From the NCBI GenBank assembly GCA_017526745.1, contig JAFXQX010000012.1:62001-126000 (forward strand): a stretch of 64,000 nucleotides of DNA, given 5' to 3'. Origin of the DNA: Lachnospiraceae bacterium (GTDB lineage Bacteria; Bacillota; Clostridia; Lachnospirales; Lachnospiraceae). Below, in pieces: positions 18,510-27,991 of the stretch (positions are counted from its first letter, which is position 1; each line of letters begins with the position of its first letter). Made by a program: the position numbers and the translations under genes. A model generated the notes under the pieces. The model ran no database searches. It saw nothing but the letters and a program-made list of their open reading frames with translations, and was not told where the DNA came from.

Positions 18510-19559
18510 ATGAGCAACAAGAAAAAGACTCTGAACAATCAGGAGCTGTCCATGTTCTGCGATCAGATAGCCATGATATTGAATGCGGGCATCTCGCCGA
18601 TGGAAGGTATATCGATCATGCTTGACGATGCCACCACGGATGAGGGACGCGAGATTCTTCAGACGATACTTGACAAGTGCAACGAGGGCGATACCTTTCA
18701 TCATTCCGTTGAAGCATCGCAGGTTTTTCCCAAGTACGCTCTCGATATGATAGAGATCGGTGAGCAGTCGGGTAAGCTCGAAGAGGTCATGAGGGCTCTG
18801 GCATTTCACTATAACCGCGAGGAGAATGTTGCAAGGGGTATCAAGAGTGCGGTCACATATCCGATGCTCATCGTGGGCATGATGCTTATTGTGATCCTGG
18901 TGCTCGTGATCAAAGTACTCCCCATATTCAACGATGTGTTCAGACAGCTGGGTACGGAGATGACCGGATTTTCAAAAGGAATGCTTGACTTCGGAAGTGC
19001 CGTGAGCAAATATGCTCTGGTCATCGTCATTGTTGCCGCCGTACTCGTGATAGGTATATTCATCCTGACAAAGACAGGATCGGGACGTGCAAAGCTTCGC
19101 GGTTTTCTGTCAAAGTTTTTTGCAACAAGAGGCCTGTACGACAAGATCGCTGCAGGAAGGTTCGCATCCGGAATGGCACTTACGATGAGTGCGGGACTTG
19201 ATACGGATGAGAGCCTTGCGATGGTATCGAACCTTGTTGATAACAATGATATGAAGGAAAAGATCGAAAAGAGCAAGGAACTTATGACAAACGGTTCTTC
19301 GTTTGCTGATGCCCTGTGCTCGGCGGGGATCTTTTCCAATATGTATTCAAGGATGATCTCGGTCGGATTCAGAACGGGCTCGGTCGATAAGGTCCTTGAA
19401 AAGATCGCCGTAGGCTATGACGAAGAAGTCGACGAGAAGATGACCAATCTCATATCGGTACTTGAGCCAACACTCGTCATAATACTTTCGGTAGTGGTAT
19501 GCCTTATCCTTTTGTCGGTAATGCTTCCTCTTATGGGTGTGATGGGTAGTATAGGATGA
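18510..19559 (+). CDS. pilC: Type IV pilus / type II secretion inner-membrane protein PilC (GspF)
   Basis: The 349-residue product is the polytopic platform protein of type IV pilus and type II secretion machines. It has two T2SSF repeats, one starting LSMFCDQIAMILNAGISPMEG (residue ~12) and one starting ASGMALTMSAGLDTDESLAMV (~215). Three hydrophobic segments lie at ~110-132, ~165-187 and ~320-343. GGAGGATTTATTTGAA precedes the ATG. It leads a pilus-like operon whose genes mostly overlap by a few bases. Confidence 0.88.
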   Translation: MSNKKKTLNNQELSMFCDQIAMILNAGISPMEGISIMLDDATTDEGREILQTILDKCNEGDTFHHSVEASQVFPKYALDMIEIGEQSGKLEEVMRALAFHYNREENVARGIKSAVTYPMLIVGMMLIVILVLVIKVLPIFNDVFRQLGTEMTGFSKGMLDFGSAVSKYALVIVIVAAVLVIGIFILTKTGSGRAKLRGFLSKFFATRGLYDKIAAGRFASGMALTMSAGLDTDESLAMVSNLVDNNDMKEKIEKSKELMTNGSSFADALCSAGIFSNMYSRMISVGFRTGSVDKVLEKIAVGYDEEVDEKMTNLISVLEPTLVIILSVVVCLILLSVMLPLMGVMGSIG

Positions 19560-19891
19560 ACAGATTTAACAGACCGGGCCTGAAAAAACGAATAGCGGAA
19601 TCGGTTAATTTTTCGGTGATATTCTTTATCGGCATCATCATTTTGTTCCTTTTCGGGATAGCGTTCATCTCATCGACATCCAAAAAGGACCAGCACCAGG
19701 TGCTGTCGGATGCGGTCAGCAAGGATATCATCCACTGTTACGCTGTCGAGGGGTATTATCCTCCCAGCCTGAAGTATATAGAGGACCATTACGGTCTTAC
19801 ATATGACAAAGAAAGATATATCGTTGATTATGTTCCGATAGGCGATAATATCATGCCATCGGTTACCATAGTGGAGATCTACGGAAAATGA
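19556..19891 (+). CDS. Small pilus-operon membrane protein (pilin-like)
   Basis: The 111-residue product has a basic start, one long hydrophobic helix (about 19-42) and a soluble domain. The architecture is that of a minor pseudopilin, but there is no GFTxxE prepilin cleavage site. The ATG overlaps the pilC stop by 4 nt and the stop overlaps the next gene by 4 nt, so translation is coupled. I do not recognise the family. Confidence 0.6.
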   Translation: MNRFNRPGLKKRIAESVNFSVIFFIGIIILFLFGIAFISSTSKKDQHQVLSDAVSKDIIHCYAVEGYYPPSLKYIEDHYGLTYDKERYIVDYVPIGDNIMPSVTIVEIYGK

Positions 19892-20412
19892 ATTTTGCCA
19901 AGAGAAACAAATCGGTTGTGGATTTTCTGTTCATACTGGCACTGTTTGGCGCATTTGCCATAACAGCTCTCTTTGTTGTACTGTTCGGGGCAAGGATATA
20001 TAAGACAACGGTTGCGAACATGAACACGAACTATGAAAAGAGAACGGCAATGTCCTATGTGACCGAGAAGATAAGATCACACGATTACTCGGGCGGCGCG
20101 ATCGTTTCGGATACGACCGGATCAGAGTCTTCAGGCGAAAGCTCGGTACTGAAACTGTATCAGACCGTTGCCGACAGGAGATATGTTACATATCTGTTTG
20201 TAGACGACGGATACTTAAAAGAGTTTACCGCAGATGACGCATATGATTTTGACTATAAGACGGGAACGCCGATACTGGCGATCAGGGATTTTTCGGTAAA
20301 GAAAGAGAGCGGGTCGCTGTATCACTTTAACGTCACCGATACAAACGGAGAGAAGACGGAGTTCTTCGTTACCATGTACAGTCAGACGGACGGAGAGGAA
20401 GCGGATGAATAA
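19888..20412 (+). CDS. Pilus-operon membrane protein (DUF4860-like)
   Basis: The 174-residue product starts with a short basic segment and one helix (VVDFLFILALFGAFAITALFVVLFGARIY, ~10-38), followed by a beta-rich soluble domain. The pattern matches DUF4860 proteins, which are found in Lachnospiraceae pilus-like operons. Function is unknown; a minor pilin-like subunit or assembly factor is the natural guess. It overlaps both neighbours. Confidence 0.6.
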   Translation: MNFAKRNKSVVDFLFILALFGAFAITALFVVLFGARIYKTTVANMNTNYEKRTAMSYVTEKIRSHDYSGGAIVSDTTGSESSGESSVLKLYQTVADRRYVTYLFVDDGYLKEFTADDAYDFDYKTGTPILAIRDFSVKKESGSLYHFNVTDTNGEKTEFFVTMYSQTDGEEADE

Positions 20413-20845
20413 ATATCTCAAATCAAAAACATCGCTTTTTCTTATGGAGCTGATCATAACCATACTCCTGTTTGCCGCATGCGGTGCCGTATGCGTCAGG
20501 CTGTTTGTTACGTCTTATGTCATGACAAAGGATACGGTCGAACTTAATGAATCGGTGTCTATCGCTCAGGGGTTTGCCGAAGTCATGAGAGGCTGTGACG
20601 GCGACATCGACTCGGTGATGGCGTATTATCCCGATGCCATACGCGGAGGTGAGGGATTCTTTGAAGTGTTCTATGATGAGGACTTTGAGGTGTGTACGTT
20701 TGAGGATGCGGCATATGTAAGCGATGTCACCATGACTCCGAACGGTGCCATCCAGAACATGGAAGTACGCATCGTTAGACTCAGGGATTACAAGGATATT
20801 TATACACTTAACGCCACGAAGTACATGAACCGGACGAAGGGATAA
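20405..20845 (+). CDS. Prepilin-like protein
   Basis: The 146-residue product begins MNKYLKSKTSLFLMELIITILLF. After the basic leader the hydrophobic segment has Glu at the fifth position (LFLME), as in type IV prepilins, although the residue before the putative cleavage site is Ser, not Gly. The rest is a small soluble domain. It is encoded in an overlapping run of pilus-type genes, so a minor pilin is likely. Confidence 0.6.
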   Translation: MNKYLKSKTSLFLMELIITILLFAACGAVCVRLFVTSYVMTKDTVELNESVSIAQGFAEVMRGCDGDIDSVMAYYPDAIRGGEGFFEVFYDEDFEVCTFEDAAYVSDVTMTPNGAIQNMEVRIVRLRDYKDIYTLNATKYMNRTKG

Positions 20846-20848
20846 CAG

Positions 20849-21361
20849 ATGGAAAAGAAACATTCCGGCGGTATCAATATAGGAACCAGTTCCATACTGG
20901 TAACATTTGTGCTCCTCGCACTTGTTACTTTTGCTGCCCTTTCATATATGTCAGCGCGGTCGGACTATGTCCTTTCGAAGGAGGCGGCCGACAGGACAGC
21001 AAGTTATTATGATGCAAACAGGATGGCCGAGATCTATCTTGCAAACATTGAGGCACTTCTTTCCAAGGAACTTGACAGGTCATCTTCCGAGAAGGAATTC
21101 TATAACGGGATAGACTCGCTTTTTGCGGATAATGAGAACATAGAAGTGACTCAAAAGGATGACGGTTCCAAGCAGCTTTCGTATTCAATAGCGGTAACCA
21201 ACGGACAGAATCTGAACGTTGCGCTCACGGTTCATTATCCCGATATAAACGATGACAGGCTGTTCTTTATCAACAGATGGGCAACAAGTGTCAACAGACA
21301 GTGGCTTGAGAGCGTCAAGGAAGGCGAAGAGGGCGAGTCGGGAACCAAACTCTTGTTTTAG
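20849..21361 (+). CDS. Pilus-operon membrane protein
   Basis: The 170-residue product has one N-terminal helix (SSILVTFVLLALVTFAALSYM, ~12-33) and a helical then beta soluble part. There is no prepilin peptidase motif. It starts 3 nt after the upstream stop and is followed by pilT. I do not recognise the family beyond its place in the operon. Confidence 0.55.
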   Translation: MEKKHSGGINIGTSSILVTFVLLALVTFAALSYMSARSDYVLSKEAADRTASYYDANRMAEIYLANIEALLSKELDRSSSEKEFYNGIDSLFADNENIEVTQKDDGSKQLSYSIAVTNGQNLNVALTVHYPDINDDRLFFINRWATSVNRQWLESVKEGEEGESGTKLLF

Positions 21362-21385
21362 ATCAATTTGAATGGAGAGAAAATC

Positions 21386-22456
21386 ATGGCAGTAGAAGAA
21401 ACCCTGGCAAAGATCACACAGGACGGCGCATCGGATATATTTATCGTTGCGGGACTTCCCCTTTCTTATAAGAAGAAAGGGCAGTTCATTGAGGAGAGCA
21501 GCGAAAAGCTCATGCCCGCGGACACGGCAGTTCTTATCACCGAGATCTATGAGCTTGCCGGAGGCAGGGACATGTCCCGTCTCCAGAAGTACGGCGATGA
21601 TGATTTTTCCTTCGCTCTTCGAGGCGTTGCGCGATTCAGGATAAACGCATACAAGCAGAGAGGTTCTCTGTCTGCGGTCATCCGTGTCATAACATTCAAG
21701 ATCCCTGATCCCAGAGAGAGAAACATACCCCAGAATGTCATTGATTTTGCAGACAGAAAAAAGGGAATGGTGCTTGTCACAGGACCCGCCGGAAGCGGAA
21801 AATCAACGACGCTCGCATGTATGATCGATCATATCAATTCTACAAGACATGCACATATCATCACGCTTGAGGACCCTCTCGAGTATCTTCATATGCATAA
21901 GATGAGCATAGTCAGCCAGAGAGAGGTCGTTACCGATACGGAAAGTTATCTTACCGCACTTCGGGCATCGCTGCGACAGAGCCCTGATGTTATACTGCTT
22001 GGTGAGATGCGTGACTATGAAACGATGAACGTAGCCATGACTGCAGCCGAGACAGGACATCTGGTACTGTCGACACTTCATACAATAGGTGCGTCTAACA
22101 CCATAGACCGTATCATTGATGCATTTCCGCCTAACCAGCAGCACCAGATCGCTCTCCAGCTGTCGATGGTACTGCAGGCTGTCGTATCCCAGCAGCTCGT
22201 TCCGTCAACGGACGGAGGACTTGTTCCCGCATTCGAGATCATGACGTTGACCCCTGCGATCAGGAACATGATAAGGGAATCAAAGGTCCACCAGATCGAC
22301 GGAATGATCTATGCTTCCGCTGCGGATGACATGATCGCCATGGACTCGAGTCTCCTCAATCTATATAAGGAAGGAAAGATCACGGACAAGACTGCACTCA
22401 CGTTTGCGACAAATGCCGAACTGCTCCAGAAGAAGATCCAACTGGCAGGAAAGTAG
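21386..22456 (+). CDS. pilT: Type IV pilus motor ATPase, PilT-like
   Basis: The 356-residue product is a secretion/retraction ATPase of the GspE/PilT superfamily. It has a Walker A GPAGSGKST (~133-141) and an Asp box HIITLEDPLEYLH. It also has Walker B VILLGEMRDYETM and a His box TGHLVLSTLHTIGA. The short N-terminal domain and overall size match PilT rather than the larger PilB/GspE. PilT normally powers retraction; here it is the only motor in the operon. I chose the ATG at 21386, preceded by GGAGAG. The gene ends the operon. Confidence 0.88.
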   Translation: MAVEETLAKITQDGASDIFIVAGLPLSYKKKGQFIEESSEKLMPADTAVLITEIYELAGGRDMSRLQKYGDDDFSFALRGVARFRINAYKQRGSLSAVIRVITFKIPDPRERNIPQNVIDFADRKKGMVLVTGPAGSGKSTTLACMIDHINSTRHAHIITLEDPLEYLHMHKMSIVSQREVVTDTESYLTALRASLRQSPDVILLGEMRDYETMNVAMTAAETGHLVLSTLHTIGASNTIDRIIDAFPPNQQHQIALQLSMVLQAVVSQQLVPSTDGGLVPAFEIMTLTPAIRNMIRESKVHQIDGMIYASAADDMIAMDSSLLNLYKEGKITDKTALTFATNAELLQKKIQLAGK

Positions 22457-22487
22457 TCTTATCGTGCGATCTTAACGTAAAAAATCC

Positions 22488-22516
22488 TTGACATCCCCCA
22501 GATTAGTACGTATAAT
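22488..22516 (+). promoter_or_regulatory. Consensus promoter of the str operon
   Basis: TTGACA (22488-22493) and TATAAT (22511-22516) are perfect consensus boxes at 17 bp, about 65 nt before rpsL. It drives rpsL-rpsG-fusA and probably tuf. Confidence 0.92.
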
Positions 22517-22582
22517 CGACTAGCGTGCACAAAAATGCGCGTTGTTTTGTGATGAAAAATTATACGACAGGAGGTGAAAAAG

Positions 22583-22996
<414 letters not shown>

Positions 22997-23086
22997 GGCT
23001 TTCACAGGAAATTTCGTTGAGTGTTGGAATTTTTCACCAGCGCGAACACAAAGATTTCTGATGTGAGTACCTAAGATCTAACATGA

Positions 23087-23578
<492 letters not shown>

Positions 23579-23593
23579 TAGGAGGAGAAAATC

Positions 23594-25717
23594 TTGGCTG
23601 GAAGAGATTACCCATTGGAGAGAACCAGGAATATCGGTATCATGGCTCATATCGATGCGGGTAAGACCACAACGACAGAGCGTATACTGTATTACACCGG
23701 TATCAATCATAAGATAGGTGAGACTCATGATGGTACTGCTACCATGGACTGGATGGAGCAGGAACAGGAAAGAGGTATCACCATCACTTCCGCAGCTACA
23801 ACCTGCCACTGGACATTGCAGGATCACTGCAAGCCGAAGGCCGGTGCTCTTGAGCACCGTATCAATATCATTGATACCCCGGGCCACGTTGATTTTACGG
23901 TCGAAGTTGAAAGGTCGCTCCGCGTCCTTGACGGTGCCGTCGGCGTGTTCTGTGCAAAGGGCGGTGTTGAGCCCCAGTCGGAGAACGTATGGCGTCAGGC
24001 CGACACATACAATGTTCCCCGTATGGCTTTCATCAACAAGATGGATATTCTGGGCGCAGATTTTTATGCGGCTGTGGATCAGATCAGGAATCGTTTGGGT
24101 AAGAATGCCATCGTCATTCAGCTGCCTATAGGCAAGGAAGATTCATTCAAGGGAATAATCGACCTTTTTGAGATGAAGGCATATATCTATAACGATGACA
24201 AGGGAGAGGATATCTCTATAGTTGATATCCCCGATGATATGAAGGATGAGGCCGATATGTATCACGAAGAGCTCGTGGAAAAGTGTGCCGAGCTCGATGA
24301 TGACGTGATGATGGCCTATCTGGAGGATCCCGACAGCGTTACCGTTGATGACCTCAAGAAGGCGCTTCGCAAGGGTACGTGTGAATGTACTGCAGTTCCC
24401 GTTTGCTGCGGAACCGCATACAGGAACAAAGGTGTCCAGAAACTTCTTGATGCTGTCATTGAGTACATGCCGTCGCCTCTTGATATTCCCGCGATAAAGG
24501 GTGTTGACCTTGAAGGAAACGAGACGGAAAGACATTCTTCCGATGAAGAGCCTTTCTCGGCACTCGCATTCAAGATTATGTCGGATCCTTTTGTAGGAAA
24601 GCTTGCATTCTTCAGAGTATATTCCGGTACGATGAACTCCGGTTCGTACGTGCTTAATGCAACAAAAGGCAAGAAGGAGCGTGTAGGTCGTATCCTTCAG
24701 ATGCATGCCAATAAGAGGGAAGAGCTTGAGAAGGTATACTCCGGTGATATCGCCGCAGCAGTCGGATTCAAGCTTACAACCACAGGTGATACCATCTGTG
24801 ACGAGCAGCATCCTGTTATCCTTGAGTCCATGGAGTTCCCCGAGCCCGTTATCGAGCTTGCGATCGAACCCAAGACAAAGGCAGGGCAGGGTAAGCTCGG
24901 TGAGTCCCTTGCAAAGCTTGCTGAAGAAGACCCGACCTTCCGTGCCCATACCGATCCCGAGACCGGACAGACCATCATCGCCGGCATGGGTGAGCTTCAC
25001 CTTGAGATCATCGTCGACAGACTCCTTCGTGAGTTCAAGGTTGAGGCAAATGTAGGTGCGCCCCAGGTTGCTTACAAAGAGGCTATCACGAAGCCTGTTG
25101 ATATCGAGAGCAAATATGCGAAGCAGTCAGGCGGACGCGGTCAGTATGGTCACTGTAAGGTACGCTTTGAGCCGATGGATGCCAACGGAGAAGAACTGTT
25201 CAAGTTTGATTCCGAGGTTGTCGGCGGAGCGATCCCGAAGGAGTACATCCCCGCAGTCGGAGAGGGTATCGAGGAGGCTACAAAGGCTGGTCTTCTCGGA
25301 GGATTCCCGGTTGTCGGTGTTCATGCGACTGTTTATGACGGCTCATACCATGAAGTCGACTCATCCGAGATGGCATTCCACATTGCAGGTTCACTTGCAT
25401 TCAAGGATGCCATGGCAAAGGCCGGTGAGGTGCTTCTTGAGCCTATCATGAAGGTTGAGGTGACAATGCCCGAGGAATACATGGGTGATGTTATCGGCGA
25501 TATCAATTCACGACGCGGCCGCATAGAAGGTATGGACGATGTCGGAAACGGCAAGATCGTACGCGGATATGTCCCGCTTTCGGAAATGTTCGGTTATGCG
25601 ACAGACCTTCGTTCCAAGACGCAGGGACGCGGTAACTACTCGATGTTCTTTGAGAAGTATGAACCTGTTCCCAAGTCAGTTCAGGAAAAGGTACTGGCTA
25701 AACCAAAAAATCCTTGA
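23594..25717 (+). CDS. fusA: Elongation factor G (TTG start)
   Basis: The 707-residue product is the translocation GTPase EF-G. The G domain has [22 protein letters not shown] (P loop, ~16-36), [13 protein letters not shown] (switch I), DTPGHVDFT (G3) and NKMD (G4). Domains II-V follow, with [13 protein letters not shown] and [11 protein letters not shown] near the end. Start is TTG, preceded by AGGAGGAGAAAATC, 16 nt after rpsG. Confidence 0.97.
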   Translation: MAGRDYPLERTRNIGIMAHIDAGKTTTTERILYYTGINHKIGETHDGTATMDWMEQEQERGITITSAATTCHWTLQDHCKPKAGALEHRINIIDTPGHVDFTVEVERSLRVLDGAVGVFCAKGGVEPQSENVWRQADTYNVPRMAFINKMDILGADFYAAVDQIRNRLGKNAIVIQLPIGKEDSFKGIIDLFEMKAYIYNDDKGEDISIVDIPDDMKDEADMYHEELVEKCAELDDDVMMAYLEDPDSVTVDDLKKALRKGTCECTAVPVCCGTAYRNKGVQKLLDAVIEYMPSPLDIPAIKGVDLEGNETERHSSDEEPFSALAFKIMSDPFVGKLAFFRVYSGTMNSGSYVLNATKGKKERVGRILQMHANKREELEKVYSGDIAAAVGFKLTTTGDTICDEQHPVILESMEFPEPVIELAIEPKTKAGQGKLGESLAKLAEEDPTFRAHTDPETGQTIIAGMGELHLEIIVDRLLREFKVEANVGAPQVAYKEAITKPVDIESKYAKQSGGRGQYGHCKVRFEPMDANGEELFKFDSEVVGGAIPKEYIPAVGEGIEEATKAGLLGGFPVVGVHATVYDGSYHEVDSSEMAFHIAGSLAFKDAMAKAGEVLLEPIMKVEVTMPEEYMGDVIGDINSRRGRIEGMDDVGNGKIVRGYVPLSEMFGYATDLRSKTQGRGNYSMFFEKYEPVPKSVQEKVLAKPKNP

Positions 25718-25799
25718 TAATAAAGGGAAAATGAAATATAATCTTTGTTAACCGAGCGTAAAGCTCATGAGAAGCGATTTTTAAGGAGGAGAAATAAAA

Positions 25800-26987
25800 A
25801 TGGCAAAAGAGAAATTTGACAGAAGTAAGACCCATTGTAATATCGGTACAATCGGTCACGTCGATCATGGTAAAACAACTCTTACCGCAGCTATCACAAA
25901 GGTTCTTGCCGAGAGAGTTGCAGGTAACGTTAAGGTAGATTTCGAGAACATCGATAAGGCTCCTGAAGAGAGAGAACGTGGTATCACTATCTCAACAGCT
26001 CACGTTGAGTATTCAACAGAGAAGAGACACTATGCACACGTTGACTGCCCCGGCCATGCTGACTACGTTAAGAACATGATCACAGGTGCAGCTCAGATGG
26101 ATGGTGCTATCCTCGTTGTTGCAGCAACAGACGGTGTTATGGCTCAGACCAAGGAGCACATCCTCCTGTCACGTCAGGTTGGTGTTCCTTACATCGTAGT
26201 ATTCCTTAACAAGTGTGATATGGTAGACGATCCCGAGCTTATCGAGCTCGTTGAGATGGAAGTTACCGAGCAGCTTGAAGAGTATGGATTCAAGGATTGT
26301 CCTATCATCAAGGGTTCAGCTCTTAAGGCTCTTGAAGATCCCAACGGAGAATGGGGCGACAAGATCATGGAGCTTATGGATACAGTTGATTCATACATTC
26401 CTGATCCTCAGCGTGATACAGATAAGCCTTTCCTTATGCCTGTCGAGGACGTATTCACAATCACAGGTCGTGGTACTGTTGCTACAGGTAGAGTTGAGCG
26501 TGGTACACTTCATATGTCTGACGAAGTTGAGATCATCGGTATCAAGGAAGAGACTCAGAAGTCTGTTGTAACAGGTATCGAGATGTTCAGAAAGCTTCTT
26601 GACGAAGCACAGGCAGGTGATAACATCGGTATCCTTCTTCGTGGTATCAACAGAACAGATATCGAGCGTGGACAGGTTGTAGCTAAGCCCGGTTCGGTTA
26701 AGTGCCACAAGAAGTTCACCGCTCAGGTTTACGTTCTTACAAAGGACGAGGGTGGACGTCATACACCTTTCTTCAACAACTATCGTCCTCAGTTCTACTT
26801 CAGAACAACAGACGTTACAGGTGTTTGCGAACTTCCCGCAGGTACAGAGATGTGCATGCCCGGTGATAACATCGAGATGACGATCGAACTGATCCATCCC
26901 GTAGCATGTGAGCAGGGTCTTACATTCGCTATCCGTGAAGGTGGACGTACAGTAGGCTCAGGAAGAGTTGCTTCCATCATCGAGTAA
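25800..26987 (+). CDS. tuf: Elongation factor Tu
   Basis: The 395-residue product delivers aminoacyl-tRNA to the ribosome. Motifs are [14 protein letters not shown] (P loop), [34 protein letters not shown] and NKCDMVDD. Domain III ends [14 protein letters not shown]. Codon use is visibly more biased (many CTT, GTT, ACA) than in neighbouring genes, as expected for a very highly expressed protein. AAGGAGG precedes the ATG. Confidence 0.98.
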   Translation: MAKEKFDRSKTHCNIGTIGHVDHGKTTLTAAITKVLAERVAGNVKVDFENIDKAPEERERGITISTAHVEYSTEKRHYAHVDCPGHADYVKNMITGAAQMDGAILVVAATDGVMAQTKEHILLSRQVGVPYIVVFLNKCDMVDDPELIELVEMEVTEQLEEYGFKDCPIIKGSALKALEDPNGEWGDKIMELMDTVDSYIPDPQRDTDKPFLMPVEDVFTITGRGTVATGRVERGTLHMSDEVEIIGIKEETQKSVVTGIEMFRKLLDEAQAGDNIGILLRGINRTDIERGQVVAKPGSVKCHKKFTAQVYVLTKDEGGRHTPFFNNYRPQFYFRTTDVTGVCELPAGTEMCMPGDNIEMTIELIHPVACEQGLTFAIREGGRTVGSGRVASIIE

Positions 26988-27029
26988 TCTACGCGAAAGC
27001 AATGAGATAAGCGCCAAAAAGGCGATAAG

Positions 27030-27065
27030 AATAGGGACTTCAAGTTTACTTGCAAGTCCCTATTT
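27030..27065. terminator. Bidirectional terminator between tuf and the MerR gene
   Basis: AATAGGGACTT...AAGTCCCTATT with one bulged base forms a stem closed by T and A runs. It ends the str operon, and its right edge overlaps the last codons of the convergent MerR-family gene. Confidence 0.85.
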
Positions 27066-27884
27066 TATTGCCGGATCACTTACCGGAACAGCGCACTCAT
27101 AGCAGTAATCTTCAGACTTGTAGTGTGCGCCGGCATAAGCGCCGACGTGCATTATGAATCTCGCAGGTCCGGATGGCGACAGCTTTCGCTTGTCGACTTC
27201 ATCCCATAAGATCTCCCACAGTACCGGAAAAACGGAGTAATCCCCAAATCCGACGATGGAGAAGCATTGCACTTCATCAAATCTTCTGATCTGAGAGCTT
27301 GGAGTAGTATTGGGAATGACAGGGATGCATAATGTATAATGTATCACGGAGACCGAACTGTCTGTCCATGCGTCCGGATCATCGAATATTCCGAACAAAG
27401 GCTCGCTGCCGAGCAGCTGATAGCAATTTTCCACGCATTTCAAATGGGTCAGATAGTTCAGCTTTGCGGCTTCCTCCGGGGAGTAGGCTATGATATCCTC
27501 ACAATAACAGGTTACGGCCGGGATCGTTGTATATGATCTTGACAGTTTTTTTTCCTGACTATGACAGAGTTCATATTTGTCAAGAAACCGCTGCATCGCG
27601 TTCAACCTTCGGCGCTGTTCTTGCAGAAAATCCTCGCTGTTAACCCGTTCGTGGTAAACATCCACTATTTCCTTCTTTGATAATCCTATCCCCTGCAATC
27701 TTTGAAACTGTCCGACAGCAGTAATATTCTGCAGATCGTAATAGCGGTAACCGGTGTCGGGGTTGATGCGGTAGGGCTTCAGAAAGCCGATCTCCTCCAA
27801 TCGGAAGAGAGAGGTCCTGCTGATCCCGCAGGCATGACAGACTTCTGCGCTTGTAAACAGCCTTCTCTTATCCGGGAAAATCAT
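27060..27884 (-). CDS. MerR-family regulator with GyrI-like effector domain (copy 1)
   Basis: The 274-residue product has an N-terminal winged HTH (RRLFTSAEVCHACGISRTSLFRLEEIGFLKPYRINPDTGYRYYDL) with the MerR wing. A coiled-coil linker (~85-120) and a C-terminal GyrI/SoxS-like ligand domain (~130-274) with PSGPARFIMHVGAYAGAHY follow. Multidrug-type MerR proteins of this form bind small ligands and twist promoters with 19-bp spacers. The ATG at 27884 follows AGAGAGGGA; upstream in-frame codons would include the operator. It is divergent from the M4 protease gene and shares the dyad at 27911-27926. A close paralogue is at 33382-34203. Confidence 0.85.
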   Translation of the reverse strand: MIFPDKRRLFTSAEVCHACGISRTSLFRLEEIGFLKPYRINPDTGYRYYDLQNITAVGQFQRLQGIGLSKKEIVDVYHERVNSEDFLQEQRRRLNAMQRFLDKYELCHSQEKKLSRSYTTIPAVTCYCEDIIAYSPEEAAKLNYLTHLKCVENCYQLLGSEPLFGIFDDPDAWTDSSVSVIHYTLCIPVIPNTTPSSQIRRFDEVQCFSIVGFGDYSVFPVLWEILWDEVDKRKLSPSGPARFIMHVGAYAGAHYKSEDYCYECAVPVSDPAIK

Positions 27885-27904
27885 ACAAAATCCCTCTCTT
27901 TCTC

Positions 27905-27962
27905 TTGACTTTACCATGGGTGGTAATGATTTAATGATAGTGGATTTTTGTAAGAGAGTCAA
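27905..27962. promoter_or_regulatory. Divergent overlapping promoters with MerR operator (copy 1)
   Basis: On the plus strand TTGACT (27905-27910) and TTTAAT (27930-27935) are 19 bp apart, the over-long spacer typical of MerR-activated promoters. Centred in it is the dyad TTACCATGGGTGGTAA (27911-27926). On the minus strand TTGACT (27957-27962) and TATCAT (27934-27939) are 17 bp apart and would start inside the dyad. Binding would therefore repress the regulator gene and, with ligand, activate the protease gene. This is inferred from layout. Confidence 0.8.
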
Positions 27963-27991
27963 CAAGTCACATAAATGCGTGATGCAAGAGA

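Noticed and set aside
24143-25000. A 285-codon minus-strand frame inside fusA
   Set aside because: The biased codon use of the sense gene keeps the antisense frame open; no start signal or recognisable product.
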